A DNA stretch of 64,000 nucleotides, taken from an uncultured Acidaminococcus sp. (GTDB taxonomy: Bacteria > Bacillota > Negativicutes > Acidaminococcales > Acidaminococcaceae). The notes beneath the pieces were generated by a model. The model was not told the DNA's origin. It did not search any database and saw only the letters and a list, made by a program, of their open reading frames with translations. The DNA is taken from positions 62,001-126,000 of the forward strand of contig USHN01000001.1 of assembly GCA_900554515.1 (NCBI GenBank). The letters run 5' to 3'. Shown here piece by piece: positions 56,391 through 64,000 of this stretch (position 1 is its first letter; every line of letters begins with the position of its first letter). The translations under genes and the position numbers were made by a program.

Positions 56391-57885
56391 ATCCAATCTC
56401 TCCCAGCTTCTTACGAATCTCATTTTCCAGCGCATGGGATTTCTTGAACATATCCGACAGCTCAGACGTCAGCCGGTTCATCTTTTCTTCGAATGGTTCA
56501 CCGTCGTCTTCCTGCTCTTCAATACCTACATAGCGCCCCGGAGTCAGGATGTAGTCCTGCTTTGCAATGTCCTCTGTAGCGGCCACGGCGCAAAAGCCTT
56601 TTACGTCCTCAAGGGTTCCATTCTGGAAGGCGGAAAAAGTGTCTGCTAGTTTCTGGATATCCTCTTCCGTAAAGTCCCGATGCTTGCGATCGACCATATG
56701 CCCCATCTTGCGGGCATCAATGAAAACGGTCTTCCCTTTCTGCTTCTTATTTTTTGTGATAAACCAAAGCGTGGCAGGGATGGTTACGCTATAGAAAAGC
56801 TGGGACGGCATAGCGATGATGCCGTCGATCAGATCATCTTCAATGATTTTTTTCCGGATTTCACCTTCTCCGCCAGTCTGAGAAGATAACGCACCATTAG
56901 CAAGTACCAGCCCAATCTTGCCATTGGGTGCCAAGTGACTGATCATATGCTGAATCCATGCAAAGTTGGCATTGCCCGCCGGAGGGATACCATATTTCCA
57001 GCGGACATCGTCCAGTAATTTTTCTCTTCCCCAGGGATTATAGTTAAATGGCGGGTTCGCTAAAATAAAGTCTGCCTTTAAGCGGGGATGCAGATCATTT
57101 GTAAATGTATCCGCATGATATTTCCCCAGGTCGGCATCCAATCCCCGTATGGTCAAATTCATAACTGCCATTTTCCATGTATCCGGATTGGCTTCCTGTC
57201 CGAAGATAGAAACGTTTCCCCTATTTCCGGAATGCGCCTGAATGAATTTGGCGCTCTGTACAAACATACCGCCACTTCCGCAGCAGCAATCATATACCCG
57301 GCAGTTTGAATAGGGTTTTAAAATAGAGACCAATGTGTTGACAATACTTGACGGCGTATAGAATTCACCGCCCCCTTTGCCTTCTTTCTCTGCAAATTTG
57401 GCAATACAGTATTCATACGTACGCCCAAGCAGGTCCCGATTTCCTTCCGTTTCTGTCATGTCCATATTGGTGAAAAGGTCAACTACATCGCCAAGAACTT
57501 TCTTATCTAAATCCGGACTCGCATAATTCTTCGGCAGTACGTTCTTTAATTTTGTGTTATCTGCTTCAATGGAACGCATCGCATTATCAATGACTGTCCC
57601 AATCTCTGGCTTATGCGCCGCTGCGGCAATCTTTCCCCAGCGGGCATCTTCGGGAACAAAGAATATGTTGTCTTCCATATAGGCGTCCCGATCATTTTCA
57701 AACCCTTCTCCGTCTTCTACTAGCTGTTGATATTTCTTGTCGAAAGCGGTAGAGATATATTTTAAGAAAATCAGTCCGATAATTACGTTTCTATATTCTG
57801 ACGCAGGTATATGCCCCCATAATACGCAAGCTGCATCCCAAATCTGTTTTTCAAAGCCAATGGTTGCTTTTGTTTTTTCTGCCAT
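56380..57885 (-). CDS. hsdM: Type I restriction-modification methyltransferase subunit M
   Basis: 501 residues. N-terminal helical HsdM domain (IWDAACVLWGHIPASEYRNVIIGLIFLKYIS), GEFYTPSSIV (174-183), AdoMet motif CCGSGGMF (201-208) and catalytic NPPF (277-280), typical of gamma N6-adenine methyltransferases. Forms M2S methylase and, with HsdR (9448), the restriction enzyme. It starts 28 bp after pgi on the same strand, so may share its transcript. Intact. Confidence 0.95.
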   Translation of the reverse strand: MAEKTKATIGFEKQIWDAACVLWGHIPASEYRNVIIGLIFLKYISTAFDKKYQQLVEDGEGFENDRDAYMEDNIFFVPEDARWGKIAAAAHKPEIGTVIDNAMRSIEADNTKLKNVLPKNYASPDLDKKVLGDVVDLFTNMDMTETEGNRDLLGRTYEYCIAKFAEKEGKGGGEFYTPSSIVNTLVSILKPYSNCRVYDCCCGSGGMFVQSAKFIQAHSGNRGNVSIFGQEANPDTWKMAVMNLTIRGLDADLGKYHADTFTNDLHPRLKADFILANPPFNYNPWGREKLLDDVRWKYGIPPAGNANFAWIQHMISHLAPNGKIGLVLANGALSSQTGGEGEIRKKIIEDDLIDGIIAMPSQLFYSVTIPATLWFITKNKKQKGKTVFIDARKMGHMVDRKHRDFTEEDIQKLADTFSAFQNGTLEDVKGFCAVAATEDIAKQDYILTPGRYVGIEEQEDDGEPFEEKMNRLTSELSDMFKKSHALENEIRKKLGEIGYEI

Positions 57886-57913
57886 TACATATTCCCTTAT
57901 ACAATCAATGATA

Positions 57914-59359
57914 TTATTTTCCCTCGGCCAGCGTGCGGTTCATAATTTTCTTGTACACTTCCACCCCGGGCTGGTCGTAGGCATCCACGTTAGCCAATTC
58001 TCCTTCGTAGGCAATGGACAACATCAGGAAGTAGAAGATCTGCCCCAGAAAATATTCATCAATGCGCGGCACCCGGTACAGGGCATTCAGCCGTTTATCT
58101 CCGGATAACGCCGCTTGGTTGGCTTCCATAGCCACTTCCAGGGCACGCCCCACATCCATACCTTCATACCGTTTGTACACAGATAATGCAGGGAATGGAT
58201 TATGGGTCTTTATACGATTTTTCCGGCTTTCCACAAACAAAAACTGAACAATTTTATCCCGCCGTCCATCCTGATGCATCTGGGTCTGGGCGTGCATATC
58301 CGTCGTCCCGATGGCAACCACCGGCGTACGGCCATAAAATACCGTATTCCCATCCCTGTCTTTGCGTTTTCCCAGGGATTCGGCCAAAAGCTGCACATAC
58401 CATTCGCCCAGGGCTTTCAGCCGCATGGCATAGGGCATGATAATTTCAATCGTGGCCCCCAAATATTTGGCCCCGGCATATTTCAGCGTGGCGTTAAAAA
58501 GAGCCGGATTTTCTACCAAAGCGTTGCTGCGGCAGCATTGGTCCATATCCCGTGCGCCCTTAAGCAGTGCCTCCAAATCCATACCTACGACAGCCCCTAC
58601 AACAAGGCCCGGTTCGGATAGTACGCTGAAGCGACCGCCCACACCTACCGGCACGTCAAAAATCGGCCAGGCGAATTGACGGGCCAGCTGATTGAGCGGC
58701 GCTTCCGCATTATTTTTGTCCGTGACCATGGCTCCGCTGACGGAAAACAGCGTGTTCAGGCTGCTAAGCTCCTGATAAAAATACAAAAACGCCGTGGTGG
58801 TTTCCAGCGTGGTCCCGGATTTAGAAATCGGCACCAAAAGTACCCGATACGTCCGGTGCTGTTCCTGCTGCATTTTATGAGCTTCCGCCAAAAGGGCTGC
58901 TTTAATCCCTTCCAAGTCTTCCGGATCCACATTATTCCCGCTGAAATAGATCCGGGGAAGGTCCTTTTTATGTTCTGCGGGCCAATAGGCACTGGTACAG
59001 CAATCGTACAGCACCTTGCCGCCTAAATAGGAGCCCCCAATGCCGCAGAAGATTACCGCATCCGCTTCTTGCCGGGCTTTTTCCCCAAAAGCCGTCAGTT
59101 TCTGGAGGAGTTCCGGCGTATTGGGTGATTCTTTCCCGGGAAATGGCAGGCGGGGAAAATAAACCGGTTCCGGGGTTCCATCCTTGGACAGATGGTTCTT
59201 CGCTTCCCCGGTTTTCCGGATTTTTTCTACTGCTTCTGCCGCCGCCTGAATCCTGGGAGCTAGTTCATCCAGCATAGCAGCAGTAATCAGGCCTTCTCCC
59301 AGCATATTGGCCGCATCAAAAACAAAGCCAGAAGGCATGGTTATTTTGGTTTCCATCAT
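57914..59359 (-). CDS. pgi: Glucose-6-phosphate isomerase
   Basis: 481 residues. Converts glucose-6-phosphate and fructose-6-phosphate. FCGIGGSYLGGKVLYD, VLLVPISKSGTTLETTTAF (phosphosugar loop), GGRFSVLSEPGL and GDKRLNALYRVPRIDEYFLGQIFYFLMLSIAYEGELANVDAYDQPGVE-type C-terminus fit the family's longer clade. A GAGGGGAG ribosome site precedes MMETK. Upstream of hsdM on the same strand. Confidence 0.93.
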   Translation of the reverse strand: MMETKITMPSGFVFDAANMLGEGLITAAMLDELAPRIQAAAEAVEKIRKTGEAKNHLSKDGTPEPVYFPRLPFPGKESPNTPELLQKLTAFGEKARQEADAVIFCGIGGSYLGGKVLYDCCTSAYWPAEHKKDLPRIYFSGNNVDPEDLEGIKAALLAEAHKMQQEQHRTYRVLLVPISKSGTTLETTTAFLYFYQELSSLNTLFSVSGAMVTDKNNAEAPLNQLARQFAWPIFDVPVGVGGRFSVLSEPGLVVGAVVGMDLEALLKGARDMDQCCRSNALVENPALFNATLKYAGAKYLGATIEIIMPYAMRLKALGEWYVQLLAESLGKRKDRDGNTVFYGRTPVVAIGTTDMHAQTQMHQDGRRDKIVQFLFVESRKNRIKTHNPFPALSVYKRYEGMDVGRALEVAMEANQAALSGDKRLNALYRVPRIDEYFLGQIFYFLMLSIAYEGELANVDAYDQPGVEVYKKIMNRTLAEGK

Positions 59360-59450
59360 AACAAATCGCTCCCCTCTTTATTTTTCAGGACATTGCCATG
59401 GTCTATACCCCATTCTCCTTATATTTTAGCATGGGAAAAAGAAAGGAACA

Positions 59451-59480
59451 ACAAAAAAGGATGCCCAAATAGACATCCTT
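59451..59480 (-). terminator. Terminator after the tRNA-Leu cluster
   Basis: AAGGATG/CATCCTT (59457-59463, 59474-59480), then TTTTTTGTTGTT on the minus strand, 13 bp beyond the last tRNA. Confidence 0.75.
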
Positions 59481-59492
59481 GTAGGTTTTAAT

Positions 59493-59579
59493 TGGTGCGG
59501 TAGAGAGGAATTGAACCTCCACGGTATTGCTACCACTAGCTCCTGAAGCTAGCGCGTCTGCCAGTTCCGCCACTACCGC
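59493..59579 (-). tRNA. tRNA-Leu (CAG)
   Basis: 87 nt including encoded CCA. Acceptor GCGGTAG/CTACCGC, anticodon loop TTCAGGA in stem CTAGC/GCTAG, long variable arm (TGGTAGCAATACCGT), GGTTCAATTCC T-arm. A class II tRNA. Confidence 0.95.
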
Positions 59580-59623
59580 ATGCAAGCTGTGAAATTATTG
59601 CTGTCAGTGCGTCTCTAATGAGT

Positions 59624-59709
59624 TGGTGCGGTTGGCGGGACTTGAACCCGCATGAAGTTGCCTTCACCAGCCCCTCAAGCTGACGCGTCTGCCTTTCCGC
59701 CACAACCGC
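59624..59709 (-). tRNA. tRNA-Leu (GAG)
   Basis: 86 nt including CCA. Acceptor GCGGTTG/CAACCGC, anticodon loop TTGAGGG, long variable arm TGAAGGCAACTTCAT, T-arm GGGTTCAAGTCCC. Confidence 0.95.
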
Positions 59710-59731
59710 AAAGTTGTGAAGAGATACAATT

Positions 59732-59818
59732 TGGTGCGGACGAGAGGAATTGAACCTCCACGGTATTGCTACCACTAGCTCCTGAAGCTAGCGCGTCTGC
59801 CAGTTCCGCCACGTCCGC
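59732..59818 (-). tRNA. tRNA-Leu (CAG), second copy
   Basis: 87 nt including CCA. Identical to the 59493 gene except the acceptor stem, GCGGACG/CGTCCGC, where paired bases changed together. Confidence 0.95.
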
Positions 59819-59870
59819 GTCTGTTATCAACTGACAACGTCGTTATTTTAGCATAGTACGGCGCCCCGCG

Positions 59871-60482
59871 TCAATAGTTTTTCAATGTTTTTTTATAAAG
59901 CTGTTGGTACCGATCCCGGTCCTGCATGACCTTCTGGACATACACTCTGGTGTCACTGAAAGGGATGGCGCTCAGCTCTTTGAAATCATAGCTCCAGTGA
60001 TCTTCCTGCATCCATTCTTTTACCGTTCCCCGCCCCGCATTGTAGGCCGCCAGAATCAGCACTTCGTTGCCATGAAATTCTTCTTCCAGCTCGCTGAGAT
60101 ACCAGCAGCCAAATTTTATATTCAGCTCCGGTTTCAGCAGCATCCGGTCTTGGAAATTAGGAAAATCCGTACATTGGGCAATCCATGCGCCCGTTTCCGG
60201 CATAATCTGCATAAGGCCCAGGGCACCGGTTTTGGATTTTGCGTCCGGATTAAAACCGCTTTCGTTTTTAATGACCGCTACGGCTAAGAAGGGATCCACC
60301 CTGTACTGGGCACTGTACAAGTGAATTTCCCGGGCATAGGGCCAGTTGTACACAAAGCGGCGCTGCCCCATATCTGACCGCCAGGCCAAAAACGCTATCA
60401 GTATCACCAATAGCAGTGCCAGGATATAGGGGAGACATCCCTTTTGTTTTTTCTTTTTTCGCCGCCGCACTTGCATGCCCAT
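59871..60482 (-). CDS. Membrane-anchored lytic transglycosylase (SLT)
   Basis: 203 residues. A basic N-terminus and one membrane span (LPYILALLLVILIAFLAW), then an SLT domain: VDPFLAVAVIKNESGFNPDAKSKTGALGLMQIMPETG (catalytic Glu in NESGF) and LILAAYNAGRGTV. Cleaves glycan strands to 1,6-anhydroMurNAc ends in the periplasm. The tRNA cluster follows; coaE is 138 bp upstream. Confidence 0.92.
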   Translation of the reverse strand: MGMQVRRRKKKKQKGCLPYILALLLVILIAFLAWRSDMGQRRFVYNWPYAREIHLYSAQYRVDPFLAVAVIKNESGFNPDAKSKTGALGLMQIMPETGAWIAQCTDFPNFQDRMLLKPELNIKFGCWYLSELEEEFHGNEVLILAAYNAGRGTVKEWMQEDHWSYDFKELSAIPFSDTRVYVQKVMQDRDRYQQLYKKTLKNY

Positions 60483-60620
60483 CCCTCACAAACCATAAAC
60501 AAAACGCTGTCAAATCCTGCCACCCGCTCACAGCGGACAACAGGAACCTGGCAGCGGAATTCTTTTCTTTTCATTGTATCAAAAGCAAGGGGAGACATGC
60601 AAGGCCACTTTGTTACAATA

Positions 60621-61214
60621 TCAGGAATTTTTAAAAAGTGCCTCCAGCGCCTGATCCACCTGGGCATATAACGCCGCTAACGAGCCGCTGTTATCCAGCA
60701 CCACATCAGCATATTCTTTCTTTTTAGCAAGGGGCCACTGCCGCTGCATCCGTGCTGCCACTTCTTCCCGGCGCATGCCGGAACGCACCATAGCCCGACG
60801 AATCTGTTCTTCCTCCGGAATAAAAACCAGCCACACCTGGTCTGTTTTTTCGTCCCAGCCACTTTCTAATAAAAGGGGCACGTCCAAAATCACAACCGGG
60901 TCATTTTTATGCTCTTGCAGAAAAATATCCCGTTCACGTGCCGCCGCTCCCTGGACGATAGCATTCATTTGGTGCAGAATCTTGGGGTCGTGAAAGGCCA
61001 GCTCTGCCATTTTACCCCGGTCCAGCTCTCCGTCCTTACGCAGAATTTCTTTTCCGAAAGCATTTATCATTTCTTCCAGGCAAGGCGACCCTTTTTGCTG
61101 CAAGCGATGTACACATGCATCCGCATCAAAAACAGGCAGCTTTTTTTGTCGCAGATACGCACTCACCGTACTTTTCCCCGAGGCGATGCCTCCTGTAAGA
61201 CCAATCACCGTCAT
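60621..61214 (-). CDS. coaE: Dephospho-CoA kinase
   Basis: 197 residues from MTVIGLTGGIASGKSTVSAYL (P-loop GGIASGKST); a longer frame into mutM is not used. FDADACVHRLQ, PVVILDVPLLLESGWDEKTDQVWLV and RSGMRREEVAARMQRQWPLAKKKEYADVVLDNSGS complete the family. The last step of CoA synthesis. Seven bp after mutM. Confidence 0.94.
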   Translation of the reverse strand: MTVIGLTGGIASGKSTVSAYLRQKKLPVFDADACVHRLQQKGSPCLEEMINAFGKEILRKDGELDRGKMAELAFHDPKILHQMNAIVQGAAARERDIFLQEHKNDPVVILDVPLLLESGWDEKTDQVWLVFIPEEEQIRRAMVRSGMRREEVAARMQRQWPLAKKKEYADVVLDNSGSLAALYAQVDQALEALFKNS

Positions 61215-61221
61215 AGTCCGC

Positions 61222-62043
61222 CTACCTTTGGCAATGGGGGCAATAGACACTGCCCCGCCCTGCCACTTTGATTTGTTTTAAAAGCGTTCCGCATTGGGGA
61301 CAGGGCTCTCCCTTATGGTGGTACACATTTAAATACGCAGCGTTATCCCCCATCTTGCCATCCGCATCCTGATAATTGCGGAACGTGGTGCCATGGTGCC
61401 GCAGCCCTTGGGCGATAACCTGCTTGATGGTCAAAGCGAGAGCTTCCCATTCTTTTTTGGTCAGCCGGTCCACCCGCCTGGTAGGGCGGATGTGGCCCGC
61501 AAAAAGGCTTTCGTCGGCATAAATATTGCCCAGCCCTGCGATAACACTCTGATCCAAAATAAACGATTTCACACGGGTGGTTTTTCCCTTCGCCTTTGCT
61601 CGTAAATAAGCCGCATTCATGGCGTCTTCCAGTGGTTCCGGTCCCAGCATTTCATAGCCGGCATCCCGGTAGTCATCCAGCCCGATAAGTTCCACTGTGC
61701 CAAATTTCCGGATATCGGAAAAATATAGATTCTCATTCCCTGACAGCATAAAGGCCATGCGGGTAAAAGGCGGCTCTGCTTCTCCTTTAGGCAGTGCCAA
61801 AAGCGCCCCCGTCATCCGCAAATGCACCAATAGATGCACGCCCTTTTCCAGTTCCAGCCGCAGGTATTTTCCTTTGCGGCCTACATCTACAATCTGCCGG
61901 CCAGAAATTTCCCGACAAAAGGTTTCTACATCCGGATGATGGATCATTTTAGGCACGTCCACCCGCACCGATTCAATTTTCTTTCCTTTTATATGAGGCA
62001 GGAGGGAAATCCGCACCTGCTCCACTTCTGGCAGTTCCGGCAT
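61222..62043 (-). CDS. mutM: Formamidopyrimidine-DNA glycosylase
   Basis: 273 residues: PELPEVEQVR (catalytic Pro2, Glu3), SFILDQSVIAGLGNIYADESLF (helix-two-turn-helix) and a C-terminal zinc finger (CPQCGTLLKQIKVAGRGSVYCPHCQ). It removes 8-oxoguanine and cuts the abasic site. Ten bp after polA, an operon order common in Firmicutes (polA-mutM-coaE). Confidence 0.95.
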   Translation of the reverse strand: MPELPEVEQVRISLLPHIKGKKIESVRVDVPKMIHHPDVETFCREISGRQIVDVGRKGKYLRLELEKGVHLLVHLRMTGALLALPKGEAEPPFTRMAFMLSGNENLYFSDIRKFGTVELIGLDDYRDAGYEMLGPEPLEDAMNAAYLRAKAKGKTTRVKSFILDQSVIAGLGNIYADESLFAGHIRPTRRVDRLTKKEWEALALTIKQVIAQGLRHHGTTFRNYQDADGKMGDNAAYLNVYHHKGEPCPQCGTLLKQIKVAGRGSVYCPHCQR

Positions 62044-62053
62044 AAAGCGCTCC

Positions 62054-64000
62054 TTACTTTGCCTTCGCCCAGTTTTCTCCCCAGGCTACATCGGCCACCA
62101 GCGGCACCGCCAATTGCACAGCGTGCTCCATAGCATCTTTTACCAGTTTGGCCGCCTGTTCTTTTTCCCCATTCGTGACTTCCAGCACCAATTCGTCATG
62201 CACCTGGAGCAGCACCCGGCTTTTTAGTCCCGCCTGCCGCAGGGCTTCTTCCACTTTCAGCATGGCTACCTTGATAATATCCGCTGCCGTTCCCTGGATG
62301 GGCGTATTGATCGCCGTGCGTTCTGCAAAACTGCGCCGGTTAAAATTGCTGCTTTTAATGTCCGGCAAATAGCGGCGCCTGCCAAACAAGGTTTCCACGT
62401 ACCCCAGTTCACGGGCCTTTTGTTTTTCCTGTTCCGTATACTTCTTTACGCCGGTATAGCGGGCAAAATAGTTATTGATATATTCCGCCGCCTCGCTTCG
62501 GGGCACTCCCAGCTGCCGGGCCAGACCAAAATCGCTGATGCCATAAATAATGCCAAAATTCACCGTTTTGGCCTTGCTCCGCATATAGTGCGTCACTTCT
62601 TCCAGCGGCACACCAAAGATTTCCGAGGCAGTACGGGCATGGACATCCTGGCCGTGGCGAAAAGAATCCAGCAGCAATTCGTCCTGGGCAATGCTGGCCA
62701 TCACCCGCAGCTCCACCTGGGAATAATCACAGCTCAGCAAGAGATCGTACCCTTTGCCCGGCACAAACATTTCCCGCATCCGTTTCCCCACTTCCGTCCG
62801 GGTGGGGATATTCTGGAGATTGGGTTCCGCACTGGAAAGCCGTCCCGTCACCGTAGCCATTTGGTTAAAATGGGTATGGATACGTCCCGTTTCCGGGTTA
62901 AGCAGTGGTTTCAGTCCCAATAAATACGTAGAGAGCAGTTTGCTCAGCTGCCGGTATTCCAGCAACGTTTCGATGAGAGGATGTTCCCCGGTGAGGGCTT
63001 GCAGCACGTTTACATCCGTGGAATACCCGGTTTTTGTCTTTTTAATAATGGGAAGACCCAGCTTTTCAAATAACAGCACCCCCAGCTGCTTGGGAGAATT
63101 CAAGTTGAAAGATTCTCCCGCCTGGTCCCAGGCTTTTTGTTCCAGGGCCGTCACTTTTTTCTGCATTTCTTCCGTGACTTCTTCCAGCATGGCTTCATCC
63201 AGCGCCACCCCGGTAAATTCCATCCGTGCCAGATTTTCCGTCAGCGGCAGCTCCATCTCCCGGTACAGCGACGTCAGGTTTCTCTCCTGCAGTTTTTCTG
63301 TCAGCACGGGAATAAGGGCCGCCGTATCCTGGGCCGCTTCCCCGCTGGCAGCAGGCAGAAATTCTTCTGCCAGGCTTTTTATGCCATATTGGGTGCCGCC
63401 CGGTTCATACAGATAGGCAGCCAGGGACGGATCTTCCGTAATGCCCTGGAGAAGTTGCCCTTCCCCCATCATATATTTATAGAGTTCTTTAGGGTCTGCC
63501 ACTGCTTTTAATTGGCTTTCAGAGGCCAAAAAGTCCAGCAGGGAAGCTTTGGCCGAAAGCGGCGCTGCAAAATGATAAATGGTTTCATGAAATGCCAGAT
63601 CCAATGCCTTGAGGTCCAAATGCGGCAGCGTGCCCGTCACTTGATAGGAAAGGGGCACGATTACATTTTCCTGCTTGATCTGCTCCAGCAGCGCTTCGGC
63701 CTGTTTTTCGTCCGTAACTGCGACTTTTTCCCACGCTGTTTCTGCCGAAGGCTCCCCAAAAAGGGACATGGGATCCCCCGCAGTCGTTCCCTGCTCTCCC
63801 TCCGCCCCTAACACGGCGGCAAACTTTTCCCACATGTTTTTAAATTCCAGCATGCGGAGAAATTCTCGGCTCTCCTTCGGCAGCCCTTTCACAGCATAAT
63901 CCGCCAGTTCCCGGGATACTGGCGCCTCCAGGCAGATGGTAGCTAGCTCTTTGGACAAAAGGGCCTTATCCTGGTTCGCCCGCAGCTTTTCTTTCAGGGA
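62054..64000 (-). CDS. polA: DNA polymerase I (partial, C-terminal 648 residues)
   Basis: The frame is open to the window edge; 649 codons visible. It starts within the end of the 5' nuclease domain (LKEKLRANQDKALLSKELATI), then a 3'-5' exonuclease-like domain and the polymerase: LLSCDYSQVELRVMASIAQDE (motif A), RSKAKTVNFGIIYGISDFGLARQL (O helix, motif B), QVHDELVLEV (motif C). In the exonuclease-like region acidic active-site motifs are not obvious, so proofreading may be absent, as in many Firmicutes. First gene of polA-mutM-coaE. Confidence 0.93.
   Translation of the reverse strand, partial: SLKEKLRANQDKALLSKELATICLEAPVSRELADYAVKGLPKESREFLRMLEFKNMWEKFAAVLGAEGEQGTTAGDPMSLFGEPSAETAWEKVAVTDEKQAEALLEQIKQENVIVPLSYQVTGTLPHLDLKALDLAFHETIYHFAAPLSAKASLLDFLASESQLKAVADPKELYKYMMGEGQLLQGITEDPSLAAYLYEPGGTQYGIKSLAEEFLPAASGEAAQDTAALIPVLTEKLQERNLTSLYREMELPLTENLARMEFTGVALDEAMLEEVTEEMQKKVTALEQKAWDQAGESFNLNSPKQLGVLLFEKLGLPIIKKTKTGYSTDVNVLQALTGEHPLIETLLEYRQLSKLLSTYLLGLKPLLNPETGRIHTHFNQMATVTGRLSSAEPNLQNIPTRTEVGKRMREMFVPGKGYDLLLSCDYSQVELRVMASIAQDELLLDSFRHGQDVHARTASEIFGVPLEEVTHYMRSKAKTVNFGIIYGISDFGLARQLGVPRSEAAEYINNYFARYTGVKKYTEQEKQKARELGYVETLFGRRRYLPDIKSSNFNRRSFAERTAINTPIQGTAADIIKVAMLKVEEALRQAGLKSRVLLQVHDELVLEVTNGEKEQAAKLVKDAMEHAVQLAVPLVADVAWGENWAKAK

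Overview
The window looks like chromosome from a Negativicutes bacterium (a Firmicute with an outer membrane), most probably an Acidaminococcus-type species. The case rests on an EtfAB pair of the electron-bifurcating Acidaminococcus kind, a YadA-type trimeric autotransporter that carries an SLH domain, and a lipid-A-type phosphoethanolamine transferase, all next to Firmicutes-style housekeeping genes. This is inference from protein features; no 16S is present.

Left chromosomal arm (1-16744), nearly all on the minus strand: etfB-etfA (etfA runs off the edge), dnaE, sepF, typA with a structured leader behind a perfect consensus promoter, an APC-type amino acid permease, mtnN, then a complex type I restriction-modification locus. 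Reading in the minus direction from beyond the prophage, that locus is hsdM (57885-56380), hsdS first half (56390-55785), [prophage], hsdS second half (16744-16034), a frameshifted yhcG/DUF1016 gene, a tyrosine recombinase, a second hsdS half (13815-13336), an inverted silent hsdS cassette (12671-13339, plus strand) and hsdR (12621-9448). Four copies of a 15-bp site, ATAAACAAGAATTTA, two in each orientation, lie at the half-gene junctions and keep the same reading frame. This is a DNA-inversion system for switching the specificity subunit.

Prophage (about 16745-55844, 39.1 kb): a contractile-tailed (PBSX/XkdK-like), HK97-fold prophage integrated inside hsdS, flush against one of the inversion sites. 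Joining its two ends regenerates a 9-bp inverted repeat (GGCTAAAAT/ATTTTAGCC), as expected of a tyrosine-integrase attP core. Removing it restores an in-frame 421-residue HsdS. The right end supplies 16 phage codons and a stop, so the first half of hsdS becomes a self-contained half-size S subunit. Prophage layout from left: attL; niaR-like regulator broken at a G7 tract; YadA-SLH adhesin with its own promoter and terminators; lysis genes; tail, baseplate and head genes; terminase; HNH; a late promoter with five phased 11-bp repeats next to a RinA/ArpU-like activator; dUTPase, resolvase, a drastically shortened SSB, replication initiator with internal iterons, NinB-like, Erf, Gam; small HTH genes; plus-strand single-gene units with similar extended -10 promoters; Cro/CI switch with repeated operators; then rightward ci, a small HExxH protein, a phosphoethanolamine transferase, a small periplasmic protein, RhuM and integrase at attR.

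Right chromosomal arm (55845-64000), minus strand: hsdS 5' half, hsdM, pgi, three tRNA-Leu genes, an SLT transglycosylase, coaE, mutM and polA (runs off the edge).

The main biological point is that one type I specificity locus is acted on by two site-specific recombination systems: a resident invertase that shuffles half-genes, and a prophage that splits the same gene at the same site while capping it. No stretch over 300 bases lacks a gene call; the longer non-coding stretches (16760-16993, 20458-20624, 39073-39314, 49303-49499, 54518-54693) hold terminators, att and arm sites, promoters and repeats described below.
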